Assembly (NCBI GenBank): GCA_021442155.1
Contig: CM038215.1
Location: forward strand, 210,794,982-210,858,981
Source of the DNA: Cymbidium sinense
Taxonomy: Eukaryota; Streptophyta; Magnoliopsida; Asparagales; Orchidaceae
Length of the DNA: 64,000 nt
Direction: 5' to 3'
The notes below the pieces were generated by a model. It had not been told where the DNA came from. It made no database searches and was given only the letters and a program-made list of their open reading frames with translations. The translations under genes were made by a program, and so were the position numbers. This document shows, piece by piece, positions 1-11,830 of the stretch (position 1 is its first letter; every line of letters starts with the position of its first letter).

Positions 1-640
1 TAAAGGTAAATAGGTCATTGGTTCTAGTGAGTAAATAGCCCCTCCACAAGATGCTCCATCGACGGATATGCTTATGGAGGCCCAACCCAGAGTTGATTAC
101 AACATCCTCACTCATCTTAGAAAGTTGCCAGGTAAGTTAAGCATGACACACTTGTCATATCTAAAGAGATGAGGGAATCTCTTGTCAAAGCTTTGCTTGA
201 CCCATAGATATGCTTAGCTCAGCTAACAACTACTGGAGAGGAAGCACACTACTCAAAGGACATCTTAGGAGTGACATTCAGCAATGAAGACCTACTTCTA
301 GGGATGATCAAGCATAACCATCCTCTTTATATTATAGTGGATGTTGGAAGATTTAGGTTATCCAAAATTCTGGTTGACCCGAGTGCATTAGTCAACATTA
401 TGAGGCTAAGAACCCTTGCTTACTTGAGGATTGACATCTCTAAACTCCAAATGGAGAGGATGATGTTGAAAGGATTCAATGAATAAGGCGAGAGGGCCTT
501 AGGCTCCATAATGTTGTCACTAGAGATAGATTATTAGAATACTGAAGCTAGGTTTCATATAATAGACTCAGATACATCTTTCAATGCATTGCTTGAGAAA
601 CTGTGGATGCATGATAACAACATGGTTCCATCCTCTTTAC
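1..640 (+). pseudogene. G1 gag C-terminal end and aspartic protease (decayed)
   Basis: The first ~230 bases match the gag-protease spacer of G2 (minus strand near 14340-14520). The protease core is readable at 271-486: a TFSNEDLLLGMIKHNHPLYI stretch, then VDVGRFRLSKILVDPSALVN, then an LRTLAYLRIDISKL segment. In the family the active site is D-S/N-G-S-A; here it reads VDPSALVN, so the Asp survives but the glycine is lost. Stops follow at 484 and beyond. The protease would cut the Gag-Pol polyprotein in the virus-like particle; this copy cannot be functional as it stands. Confidence 0.8.
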
Positions 641-1690
641 ATCAGTGCATCAAGTTCATGAGAGGTTAAATCGAGCATTGTGTCAAAGGAGATCTCAAAC
701 CCTTTTCAATTCATGAGGTCAGGATATGTGAGGATGTAGTCTACTACCTCCCCTAAAACCAAAAAGTTTATTCTCGTGAACTTAGTCAAAATCCCCATGT
801 GGAAGAAAAAGAAAAAAAAAGAGAAAGAAAAGAGAAAAGAAAAGGAAAAAGAAAATGAAATTGAAGAGAAAATGCAGCAAGAAATAGACTCAAAGGAGGA
901 AGTGGAGCCTGACATTAGATTCCACCCACTTTGTTACTCCATTCAAACATGTGGGGAGGATGACCCAAACTCCATGAGGAGGTAGTCCTAGGGGTGGAAG
1001 ACCTCCATACCTACCAGGAGATTTGTCCCAGCTACCAAAAGAAAACCTGCTACCCATATAGACTTAGAATGTAGTTTAGAGGATGAGTCCTAAATGGTTA
1101 GCACATAGGCCAACTCTTCTTGACAGCAGATCTCATTAGAGGTGACACTCGAGCCAAACAGTGATAAACACCATATTCCCAAGCAAAGCATAAGTGTATT
1201 TAAGTCTTCTTTATGTGAAATTCTTAGGCACCAATTGGGAACCTTAGCTCTAACCCCACTTTCTCATAAAATGTGGAGGATTTGGTCATTAAAAAAGCCC
1301 CTAAATCATCCACAGTTGTGAAGATTCAGAGGTTCTATCCTAGAGCATCTTCCTTAAGTTAATAAGTTGATGTAGAACTTAAGGATAATTCATATAAATA
1401 TTTAATATAATTACCTTTTGATTGGTACTCACCTTGTGTTCATAATTTAACAAAGAAATGGTTAATCTCACATACATGGTCTAAATACAAGTCAGATTAC
1501 TTCGAAAGGATATGGAACAATGGATGCAAGAACTTTCAATCAAGATTAGGACTAGGCTTTGGCATAGTAGGCCCAGTTGATGATGATGATTACTGCTTAG
1601 TCATCACTAATCTTTTGGAGTCTAATAGGTTCTTTTCAAATCACATTAACTCATATGAGGAAGGTGTGCTTAGAAACTTCTAATGACTCA
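641..1690 (+). pseudogene. G1 protease-RT linker, with Lys/Glu-rich tract
   Basis: This stretch joins protease to RT and has a counterpart of the same order in G2 (12721-13870, minus). An open segment at 776-985 encodes a run of Lys and Glu (about residues 8-33), the product of a purine-rich tract of roughly 75 bases at 801-880. Further on, a segment around 1195-1370 (LGTLALTP) and one around 1360-1660 (VDVELKDNSYKY, WSKYKSDYFERIWNN) match G2. Several stops interrupt it. I know no catalytic role for this linker; it is a spacer common to both Tat copies here. Confidence 0.65.
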
Positions 1691-2700
1691 AATGACTTTC
1701 AAATCATGGATGCACCATTAGAGCTTAAAGAAGAAATCAAATCAACCATTGATGAACTCAAAGAAATCAACTTAGGAATCGATGAAAATCCACGTCCGAC
1801 ATACATTAGTCCTTTTGCTGAATAAAATTGAAACCAATGACTTTGTTAGGCTACTCATTGAGTTTAAGGATTGCTTTGCATAGAGTTAAGAAGAAATACC
1901 CATATTGGCTCTTGATATAATAGTTCATAAGCTAGTGATACAAACTGATGTTAACTCTATCAAGAAAGCTCCTAGATGCATAAAATTAGACATTGAACAA
2001 CAAGTAATTTTTGAAGTTAAGAAACTGATCATGCTAGTTTCATCTAGGAGGAAAAATACCCCACTTGGTTGGCCAGTGTCATCCCAGTTAAGAAGAGAAT
2101 GTCCAAATTTGCATATGTGTCAATTTTAGGGATCTAAATAAGGCATGTCCAAAAGAAGAATTTCCACTACCAATACTAGAACTGATGTTGGACGTTATCT
2201 CATCTTATACAATTTTCTCTTTCATGGATAGCTCATCTGGATACAACTAAATAAAGATAGCCCCTAAAGATGAGAAGAATACTACCTTTATAACCCCGAT
2301 CAGAATCTATTACTATAAGGTCGTGCCTTTCAGCCTTAAAAATATCGATGCCACATATCAGTGAGTCATGACTTGAATCATCGATGAACTCATTCATAAT
2401 CAAGTCGAATGTTGCATTGATGATCTCATGGCCAAAAGCAAAGAAAAGGAAGACCATCTCTTTGACTTGAGAGTAGTTTTTGAATGGTTAAGATAATTTA
2501 ACCTCAAAATGAATCCTTGAAGTGCATTCAAAGTAGCTTTAGAGAAGTTTCTTGGATTTGTTGTCTAACACCATGTGATCGAAATTAATCTAGAGAAGAT
2601 TAAAGCAATATTAAAAATGCCACCCCCTAAAACTTTAACTCAACTCAGATCATTCTAAGGGTGGTTTGCATATCTAAGATGCTTTATATCCAACCTATCA
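1690..2700 (+). pseudogene. G1 reverse transcriptase (decayed)
   Basis: Recognisable across frames: STIDELKEINLGIDENPRPT (near 1742-1801), EEKYPTWLASVIPVKK (near 2050-2095), a degraded N-F-R-D-L-N-K-A-C-P-K block near 2120-2160, SLSWIAHLD/FMDSSSGYN near 2221-2250, TTFITPIRIYYYKVVPF near 2282-2332, and the catalytic box at about 2408-2425 reading CCIDDLMAKSK. Plant Tat RTs usually carry Y/F-V/I-D-D; here the first position is Cys but both Asp remain. At least ten stops or frame changes are spread over the domain. It would copy element RNA into cDNA; this copy is dead. Confidence 0.85.
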
Positions 2701-3480
2701 GGATGATGTCAACCATTTTCAACACTTGTCAAGAAAAATGTGCTCTACTATCTCAGCTGTCGTATAATCCTTATTGGGAAAATTATCCACCCTTTGAGAA
2801 GCACTACCTAGCTTTAATTTTTGTGTCCTAAAAGCTATGGCATTACATGCTTTCTCATAAAGTGAACTAAATTTTGATAATTAATCCACTGTAATATCTC
2901 ATGACACATCTAATGCTATCTGGATAGTTGGCACATTAGTCCATGATTCTATCACAGTTTGATATCACTTTTGTACCCCTTTGTGTGATGAAATAACAAG
3001 CACTCATGAATTTCTTAGCAGCACACTCACATCTTGGTGATTCTCTGCTTAATGATGATCTCCCGGATGAACAAATCATGAATTTTGGGGATACTAGCAT
3101 TCACCGTTAGGAGATATATTTTGATGCTCTCAAAGAGGAGAAGAACCATAGTCTACTCTTCTAAGAAAGGCAGGGATAGGAATAGTTCTCCTAACTCCGA
3201 CTGTGATATGATAATATTTTCATATCAACTATTTGATCCTTGCCCCAACAATGAGGTCGAATATGAGGTGCTGATTGTCGGTCTGGAGTTAGCCATATCA
3301 TTAAGCATCTAGAACATCAACATCGTTGGGGATTCCAATTAGTAGTCAACCAAATTGATAGGTCCTATAAGGTTATAAAGCCTTGACTCCATCACTACCA
3401 CAAGTATATAATGGAGTTGTTGGCCCAAATTCTAGAAGTGACCATCTATAAGATCCCTCAAGAAGAAAATGTCATAGCAG
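2701..3480 (+). pseudogene. G1 RNase H region: first domain deleted in part, second (archaeal-type) decayed
   Basis: Compared with G2, about 190 bases of the first RNase H domain are missing near 2743, where the sequence jumps from KKNV to LYYLS. The second domain is readable at 3085-3480: a degraded YFDG, CPNNEVEYEVLIVGLELAIS (near 3243-3302) with the conserved Glu, a GDS box near 3326-3335, and an IPQEENVIADAL end (near 3450-3490) with its Asp. Tat elements are known to carry two RNase H domains, the second of archaeal type, and this order fits. Stops at several places; not functional. Confidence 0.75.
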
Positions 3481-3997
3481 ATGCTTTATGATGCAAAAAA
3501 TGATTCCATATTAATAGAGGTCCAAAATAGGCAAGTCCTACCTCTTATTGATACTGAACACTTCAAGAAATACTCTCTTGAAGGGGAGGTTATCCTTGCC
3601 AAAAAGAATGAAGTGCTGGATTGGAAGCAACCATTCATGGATTACCTTAATAAAGGCAAACTATCTCAACAAAAGTCACAAGCACATCGAATGAAGCAAA
3701 AGGCCCTTTCCTATGCCCTCATGGATGGTGTTACATATCGACGATCCTTCGATCATACGTGGTTATGTTGTTTAGACAAGCACAATGCCCGTAAGATCAT
3801 GACTGAGGTGCACTCAGGATTATGCGAAGCTCACCAATCTAGTCCCAAGATGAAAGCCAAAAATCAAGAGACTTAGGTACTATTGGTCATCGATGATCAT
3901 AAATTGCATTAACGTAGCTAGATGATGCCATTAGTATCAACTACATAGTGTAGTCCTACACCAACCACGCGACATTCTACATCCACCATTAGCCTCA
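3481..3997 (+). pseudogene. G1 integrase, N-terminal part, cut by the G2 insertion
   Basis: An open stretch from 3481 to 3876 carries the RNase H-integrase spacer and the zinc-binding head: MTEVHSGLCEAHQ supplies the H-x-H pair (HSGLCEAH). The C-x-x-C half lies near 3920-3940 but reads C-H-stop-Tyr, so the second Cys is lost. The reading frame continues through QLH near 3935 and HPPLA-like sequence to base 3997, where the G2 LTR begins. Joined to 27924 the next residues read WPFKCWGTDIVG, the start of the integrase core, which shows that 3998-27923 is an insert. Confidence 0.85.
3993..3997. repeat. Target site duplication of G2, left copy (CCTCA)
   Basis: CCTCA sits directly before the LTR edge TGTGGTGAAG. 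The right-hand copy at 27924-27928 is CTTCA, a single C-to-T difference. Five-base duplications are usual for gypsy integrases. Confidence 0.85.
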
Positions 3998-6900
3998 TGT
4001 GGTGAAGATATTCAGTGTGTTCATCTATCCCTTTTGAGAAAAGAATAAATGAAGACAGAAATATAGCGCCTTTGTCGGGACACCACGTAGATCCACAGAT
4101 GTTCTTATTAGGGTGATCGGGTATGATATTAAGGAAAAGTGTACTATCTTAAAAGATAGAAGTCACCCTCCTACAATGGACTTAATCACCTCAATAAGAA
4201 TTCCTAAGGACTATGGGTCTTCATATGTACCAGAGATTCTTCCCCTACTTTACATGAAAAAGTAAAGTAGGATCTATTTTAAACCGCGTTCGTTAAGTTC
4301 TATGAAGGCAAGCCCCCATAGTTAATTACATCCTAAGGAACAAGATTCTTTAAGAATACTCGAATTAAGGTAAATGATCGTTTCCTCCAAAGATTTCAAA
4401 GATAGGACTATTAATCAATTGGTTTATTTTTAGAAGATCAAGTGGGATTGATCAAGAGGAGGGAGTTATTATCACAACCAAAGAAAAATAAGTAGGGGAT
4501 GCTTATGATACTAAGAAGCCTAGTAAGCATCCCAAACTATCTTATGGTTGGGCTTTACATTTTTAAAATTGAGTTGAATTGTTTATTTGAGTTGAATTTT
4601 TATTAGAAATTTAAGACTTACAATTCCATGATACAAGATCATGAAAATTCCTAAGAGGTGGGGATTTATACTCGTAGCCCATAAAGGGAAGTAGCAACCT
4701 CTGAACCTGAATCTAGGGAGCTTTGGAAAGGGCCAAAGTATGACCTAATTCTAAGGCAAAAATGGGTTTAGGGTTTATCTCCACAATAGAGGATAAGCCA
4801 CCCGACTGTTTGGACTTACAACCGCTTGGGGGTGGCCGCCAACTAACTCCTCTACAATTTTGAATACATGTAGGCAAGTCATATGCTTTTGCAAGATAGC
4901 TAAGTTGTTGTTTACTTAGAAAGAGACTATGTCCTTAAACACACTCCTTAAGAGAGTATATCATATAGGGCATGATTTAATGATTTAAATCTAATGCAAT
5001 TTTTTCATATGTTTTATTTTCATTTTGGATAATTGATTTGACACAAGCTTATAGGATTCATATGCCTAATGCATGGGAAATTAGATTATGGGCCAAAATT
5101 AGTAAGAAAAGAGGTGTGTTTCCACCATGGCTCTCAAAAGTCAAGCCAAGTTCCCTGGCACGAATGGAATCTCTCGAAAACAAGAGTGAAATAATATGTT
5201 TTTTATGCATGATGTAAGAAAGAAAGTACAACATCTAGCTAAGAGGTTGCTAATTATTTTATCCTGATTTATAACTTCAGCTTTAATTGAGGTTATGAGT
5301 TATTTATTTTTAATTTTGAGTTGATTAATTGGATAAAAAAAATTTTTCCTGAGAGCCTAAACATCATCCAAACCATATATCAAAGCAAGGAAGAAACTAG
5401 GAAAACATGTCATCTTAATGCACAAGCTAAACAAACATCAATCAATTTATAAAGCTAGTGTAAAAGAATAAGAGGCCATTTATGGTCTGGCTCCTCCACA
5501 CAAACCCAAAAATAAACTAGGTAGTCGAGCTCTACCCTTATACAACCCAGATTACAAATGAATTAATTGCAATCAAAAAGGGAATAAATGTTATGGGGTG
5601 TCCGCATTCTTCACTCTTCGTCTCTTTTTTTTCTTTCTTCTTTCTTCTTTTCTTCTTTTGGTTGGTTGAAATGTGGGTGCTCTAAAGGCTTCACATGGAA
5701 CATAAGATATAGTTTTATGATCAATGTTCATCCTAATCCCCCATAACATTCATTTCAAATCCTAATTGCAAAATTACACAAAAATAGGAAAGAGTAAATC
5801 TAACTCACCTGCAAAATAGAGATTAGCTAAATAAAACCAAACAATCTCAAGCATGTATATTAGACTTAGCACCCCACACATGGGTAACCAAGTCCACCTG
5901 GCCTATTTTGGATTATGCTTAAGGGTTGAGGCAACCTGCATAGCAAAAGTTATATTTTATTAAAGCATAATCCCTGAAGATAATGATTAGACTAAGATCA
6001 TCCTACCATTCAGTCTACGCACATACAACCTAACATTCAGACTAAAACATTACATCACAAAATAAAAGCAAACATCAAACCATGCACCACCCTAATATAG
6101 GACTAGAAGTGGTGACTTAGCTTAATGTGTGTGCCTTATAAGGATTGTATGGTATGCTTAGTTAGGCTTTAAGATTTAGGTTTTCTAAGTATGAAAATGT
6201 TCAACTTAGAGGGTGGTTTTATTTAAGTGGTTTAATTGATTTAGTTAAGTTTTATTTCATGATTTGAATTGGTTTGGATGAACCTACACTTAATTACTAA
6301 GTGTTGTAAAGATACGAAAAGAGAAGAGGATTTTCCTCCCTACCTTAAGTAATTTCTAAGGTAGATTCATTATTGATTTTTATTTAGTGAATATTTTATT
6401 ATGTGTTTTAATTAACCCTAAGTTTAGATTTTCTTTAAACAAACCTATTCAAAGAGAAAGGCATTTTATGATTAAGTAAATTTAATTACTATCATAAAAC
6501 ACATAACATTTTATTTCTTTCCCACATGTGTAACATTCATATGGATGAACCCTAAGCATATCTATACATGCAAGTGGAAATGTTTAGTACACCTTCATGA
6601 TGAATGCTAAGGGATATTACTTAAGAAAATTTGGATGCTTCATGATGCATGATTTTGGTTAAGTAGGAAAAGAGAGATTCTTTTATCCATTTTTATATGC
6701 ACATTGACAACTATGAAAGACATAAGTAAGTACCTTTTTTTATACTAGGGGTGTGAGGTACAAGATTTTCTTAGGGCTACTTAAAGCCTCGCATCCCCGA
6801 GGTGTCCAAACTAATATATCACTTTTTGAAATACATGTGCAAGTGCAAAAAGAAAGATAATCATGCAAAAATCTTATGTTTGTTTGTTTGATTTAATTAT

Positions 6901-9195
6901 TCAGTTTACATGTGTGATGTGGAGTTCCTTCTTAAGTCATGACATAGGGGTGTATAGAAATGGATTTAAGCAAGTGTTATGTCCTTTTCAAATGGACTAT
7001 ATACTTTGCAAATCCTATACAAACCTAAAGAAAGAGAAGGAAATCACATAACACATTTTATGCTATTCACATGTAAGTCTATAAGTACTTATAAATAGAA
7101 AACCTTTCATTTAAAAGGTTTGATTTATAAGTTTTGAAAATAGTTTTGGATTTAGTAGTGATAATAGCCATTCATATTCATACTTTAGCCAAAATATGCA
7201 ATTTGACATAAAGGAAAATTTTCATTTTAATTTGAATTTTCAAAAGACATGAATGCATGATTTTCATATACATACACATTTAGCATGCTAGGGAAGAAAT
7301 AAAGTGATGAAAGCATGTAAATTCATTCACCCTAATTAATTCCTAAAGACAATCCTATGGAATAAGATTATTTAAAGTGAATCAAAGTTGGTTTAAAGAA
7401 ATGTTGATTTGGTTTTTGAGTTTGATTTTAATTTTAGGAAATGTGAGAAGCTTTGCTAGTCCTAACCCATCTCCCTCATGTGTATGCTATTTTAGTTTAA
7501 TTTTTAGAACCCTTAAGTGATTTTATGTTTTACTTGGGTTAAGATGTTCATTAAGTTCATTAATTACCCCTTACCTACACCACTTTAACATATTTTATCA
7601 AATAATTATGAGCCAATGTATGACATAAATCACAATGAATTTTAATCAACAATGCACCTAAGGAAGAAATGGGTCTAATGCATTTGGCTCACAATTAATG
7701 AATTAATTAAACTAAAGGGTTTAATTTAAGTACTTTCATAACCCCTCCCACACATATGGGTTAGATATGATTTCCTTAAGCTGCTTAAGTTATTGAACAC
7801 CTAAGCATCTACCCAAGAAGAAATGATTGAGTTCTGGAATGTTTTGAAAATTTTATCAAGTTAATTAAGTAGGTCATTAGTGGATTAGCCCTTAATTAAA
7901 TTTAGATTAAGGAAGGAAAGGGGTTTAGGAAATGACTTGGAAAAAATACCCCAAACCCATTCCATAAACCTCCTCTTCACTTAAACAAAGTTTAATTAAC
8001 TTAATCAAGGGATTAAATTACTATTCACATGCTTAATTAAGCTTAATTACATTAAGAGAGTGATTAAGGATTCATTAATTGATTTCTCAAATTAACTCAT
8101 CAATAAATTCCAAAAAAATTAAGGGAAGTAGAGGTCATCCCACTAAATACATCTAAGAAACTTGGAATCAATTAATGAAGTAATTAGGGAGTAATTAGAG
8201 TTATTAAATTTTTAATAAAACTCTAATTAAGAAAAATTCAATGTTCAAAATAAATTGGAAACAATTTTAATAAAATCCCCTCTACATTATCTTCAAAATG
8301 CATTTTATTTTGCTTTTTTTTTTATTTTTCTACATTTAGTTATGTAAGTTTGAAGTTTTTATCATTAAGGATTAATTAATACACTAATTATATAACTATT
8401 CTCGTTGGTGCCATGTGGACCGCTGATGTGGCACACGCTTTCATGTGGCATGATGTGATTGGTTATTTAAGTTGTCACATCTAATATCGCGCCAGTCAAC
8501 GGTGCTATGCGCTTTCTCCTCGACCATCCAATCAAAGATCGAATGGTCAAGATTAAGCTCATGGTTTTTAAGGGATAAATTAAAGGATCCTGCATGGATT
8601 AATCAGGATCATCCATCCAAAACATGTGGGATGGACGGTCGATGATCCATCACTGAGCTCGCCTACAGGAGAGGGCAACCATCAATCTCTTGGGGCTTGA
8701 TCCAAGCTCTAATGAGCTCAGATTGAGCTCAACTTTAACCCACACCATCATCATGCAAGGAGAAAGACATCCAACTATAAAAATGCAATGGGGTGAAAGT
8801 TTCATTCACAAAGGACCAAGAACTCCTACACCTAAGCTCTATTTTGATCCATACCTCACCGGAGCCTATCATCGTCACTCCTAACTGTTGAGGTAGCTTC
8901 GTCTAGTAGAGATGAAGCTTTGTTGAAGATTTAAGGCTTGAAGTTAAGTGGATCTTCTTATTGACCAAAGTGGGCTTCAATTGCTTACGGCTTGATTAAA
9001 CTCTCCCTTCTCGTGCCTTGGAAGCTTGGATAAAGACATGGGTGAGCTCGATTGGGTCCCCTCAAGGTGCTTGAAGGAGGAATTGAGCTCTAGTGGAGAA
9101 TTGAATGAGATTGAAATTGCCTTGAGCTCCCAATTTTAGCTTAAGGAAAACCAAAAATGGAGAAATCAAATAAGCTCTAGGAAGCTTCGAGGAAT
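3998..9195 (-). repeat. G2 3' LTR, truncated at its U3 end
   Basis: Aligns along its whole length with 20427-25535 of the 5' LTR (for example the openings at 4021 and 20451, and the pyrimidine tracts at 5622-5661 and 22045-22098). The remaining ~2.4 kb of the LTR (equivalent of 25536-27923, including TGTTGACC and the TTGACC array) is missing at the 9195 end. It carries ~125 bases near 6531-6655 that the 5' LTR lacks. I see no gene in it; short open stretches do not match between copies. Confidence 0.88.
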
Positions 9196-9230
9196 TTAAT
9201 GAAATGGCAATTGAAATCCCACCAAGAAAG
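9196..9230. other. Deletion junction between G2 integrase tail and truncated 3' LTR
   Basis: The integrase-side match to G1 (GCGACATCC on the minus strand, at 28943 in G1) ends near 9231, and the LTR match ends near 9195. The ~35 bases between match neither clearly. In G1 the same interval holds about 2.4 kb of 3' untranslated region plus the polypurine tract and the start of the LTR, so the deletion here removed roughly 4.8 kb in total. Confidence 0.6.
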
Positions 9231-10700
9231 GATGTCGCTTGGGTCTTTACACCTAACTTAGTTATGCTAGTCGAAACAGATACCTCTTAGGTTCTCTTAC
9301 TTCTATTCTAGTAGTGCCGGGGAATTGTATTTGATTGTGTTTATGTTATGAAAGAGGGATAAGATGCCTCTTGGGTTCTCTTACACCTATCATAAACACG
9401 TCATGGATGGTTCACAAGATAAGAAAAACACTTCAAATGAAGATAAGATTTTGAAGAATTGGAAGGAAATTTTGTTCTTTTGATGATAATTGTTTTCAAA
9501 CATATTTTTATGGGTAATATTTCTTCAAATAGAGCTCATTAATTGGAAGCATCAGATGTTCCTATTTACAATCAATAAGCTGATAAGATCCTCCTTGGTA
9601 GGCTTTCTCTATGACATAGGGGCCTTCCTAAGTGGGTTCAAACTTGCTCTCATCTTTTGACAGGAAACAATTGGTCTCCTTTGGACTAATACAAGTTCTC
9701 TTACTTAAAAATACCTAGGGCGGACCAGCTTGTTATGAGCTTGAATCATTTTGGCTTTATATAACTCGAGGTTCTGGCACACCCGTAGAAATCTCTCCTC
9801 CAAACCTTTGAGCTCCTCTAACCATGACTTTGCATTCTATTGTCTAGTGATTTTGCTACCCAATGCTATCCTTAGTGATGGGAGTTGAACTTCTAATGGT
9901 AGAATGGCTTCAAACTCATACACTAAGGAAAATGGGGTATATTGAGTTGGAGTTATGTATGGTTCAGTGGCCTCTCAACCAACACCATGCCATTGTCACT
10001 TGTTGTCATCAAGTGTCTTCTTTAGTATTTGGATGAGAGTTTTGTTGAATGCTTCTACTAGACCATTTTCCTAGGGTAGTAGATGGTAGAGTATCTACAA
10101 TCTATGTTGTATCTCCGGGCAAAGTTGTTGATCTTAGTGCTCTTGAATGCAATACCATTGTCAGATATAATTTATCAAGGCACCCCGAACCTATATACGA
10201 TATGGTTCCTGAAAAATTGGAGCACATGCTAAACTGTGACTTCTCTGAGTGGGATTGCTTCTGTCCACTTGGAAAAGTAGTCGGTGGCAGCTAAGATGAA
10301 CTGATGACCCTTGGAAGAAGGAGGATTGATAGGACCCTTGATATCGGTACCCAACACTCAAATGGCCTTGAAGCCAAAGTATGGTGTGGATGTTGGGTGG
10401 TTGACATAGGACCACACCATGTACCTGACACTGTTGTCATCTCCTAGCCACATTCATGCAATCTATAATCATTGAAGGCCAATAATATCCTAATCTATTG
10501 ATCATTTGCTTTCATCTTCAACTAATTGATGCACTTCCCATAACTTGAATGTACCTCAGTCATGACCCTACGGGCTTCATACTTGTCCAAATAACATAAC
10601 CACATTTGATCAAAAGACCGTCGATACAAGGTGTCATCCATGAGAGCATAGGAGATAGCTCTCTATTTTACCTGATGTGCTTATGATTTCTCTTGAGGTA
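9231..10700 (-). pseudogene. G2 integrase (decayed)
   Basis: Read from 10700 down: zinc-binding head near 10570-10470 (TEVHS-like, degraded), then the core near 10380-10250 where one frame holds LGTDIKGPINPPSSKGHQF and AATDYFSKW, so the first catalytic Asp (GTDIKG) is kept. The second Asp block lies near 10160-10130 and the Glu block near 10060-10030, both in shifted frames. The tail (VLLSVYEFEAILPLEVQLPS-like near 9935-9870, then LKRPIVSSQKM-like near 9680-9640) reaches 9540, and the sequence after it matches G1 28770-28955. Integrase would insert the cDNA; stops such as that at 10383 rule out function. Confidence 0.85.
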
Positions 10701-11290
10701 GTTTATCGGTATTCAAATAATCTATGAACAGTTGCCTCCAATCTAGCTCCTAGTCCATTTTGGCAATGGCTCCCCTTCAAGAGAAAGTCTCTCGACAAGT
10801 TCAACATTAATAAGGGATAGGACTTATCTATTTGGGCCCTTATTTGAATGGACTCATTTTCCGGACATGCCAATTCCTTGGCAACTTTGGCTAAAGCATA
10901 TGCCACTCTCCTTGAGGTACCTTGTAGATAGATGACCTGAATTTGGGCCAACAGCTTCATGGTATACTTGTGGTAATGACGAAGCTTGGGTTTGAGAACC
11001 TTGTAGGACTCGCAATCTGGTTAATGACCAACTGAGAGTCCCCATAGATATTGATGCTCTTGACACACACTGTAATGGATAACTCCAAACTAGCAATCAA
11101 AGCCTCATACTCAGCTTCATTGTTGGTGTAGGGGTTGGAGAGATAGTATGAGAATCTCATCACATCGCAGTCTAGAGTTAAGAGAATTATTCCTACCCCT
11201 GCCTTTCCTGGAAGAGTAGATCGTGGTGCTTCTCCATTATGAAAGAAAGCCGCACCATCAAAATATATCTCCCATCAGCAGTTGTCAACC
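10701..11290 (-). pseudogene. G2 second (archaeal-type) RNase H domain
   Basis: A frame from about 11290 down reads WEIYFDGAAF, KAGVGIILLTLDCDVMRFSY, SNPYTNNEAEYEALIASLEL and INIYGDSQLVINQ, ending near 10960. The Asp of YFDG, the Glu of NNEAEYEA and the Asp of YGDSQ are the conserved RNase H carboxylates and all three are present. The final block, expected as ADALAK, reads AYALAK near 10890, so the fourth carboxylate is Tyr. A second RNase H placed after the first one, ahead of integrase, is a known hallmark of Tat elements. It is the best preserved domain in G2. Confidence 0.82.
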
Positions 11291-11541
11291 TCCCCTAAGT
11301 TCATGATTTGTTTGTCAGGGAGATCATCACTAAGTTGAGAATTAGCAAAAAGTGGGTGTGCTACTAAGAAATATGCTAGTGCTTATCCTTTCATTGCATG
11401 GAGGGGTACGAAAGTGATATCAAATTGCCAGAGGGTTATGGACCAACGTACTAAACATCCATATAGCATTGGCCGTATCATGAGATACTGCTGTGGATTG
11501 ATTCTAGAAATCAAGTTCACCTTATCAGAAAGCATATAGTG

Positions 11542-11826
11542 TCATAGATTTTGGGATGCAAACATCAAAACTAGGCAATATTTCTCAATATGTGGGTAAT
11601 TTGCTTCAGTAGGGATCAGATGATAGCTGAGATAGTAGAGAGTACTTTCCTTCCCTTCATCGTTAGCTTGGGACAACAAAGCACCAAGGGAGTCATCCAA
11701 TGCAGCAATATAGAGATTGAGTGGCCTAGCTGGGATCGGGGCTGCTAAAAATGGTAGCTTCATCAAATACTGTTTGATATCTTCAAAGGCATGCTCGCAC
11801 TTATCATCCCACTTGAACTTTGGCAT
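11542..11826 (-). pseudogene. G2 first (gypsy-type) RNase H domain
   Basis: An open 94-codon segment reads MPKFKWDDKCEHAFEDIKQY, then LYIAALDDSLGALLSQ and YYLSYHLIPTEANYPHIEKY. This is the RNase H-like domain that follows RT in all Ty3/gypsy elements, with the first carboxylate in AALDDS. The tail continues toward 11290 in other frames (LISRINPQQYL, VRWSITLWQFDITFVP). G1 lacks about 190 bases of exactly this domain. The segment has no internal stop, but upstream and downstream frames are shifted. Confidence 0.82.
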
Positions 11827-11830
11827 CCTT

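Noticed and set aside
706..985. Lys/Glu-rich (plus strand) and Ser/Phe-rich (minus strand) open stretches
   Set aside because: Both read the same purine tract; only the plus-strand one lies in the frame and order of the G1 polyprotein, as a linker and not as a separate gene.
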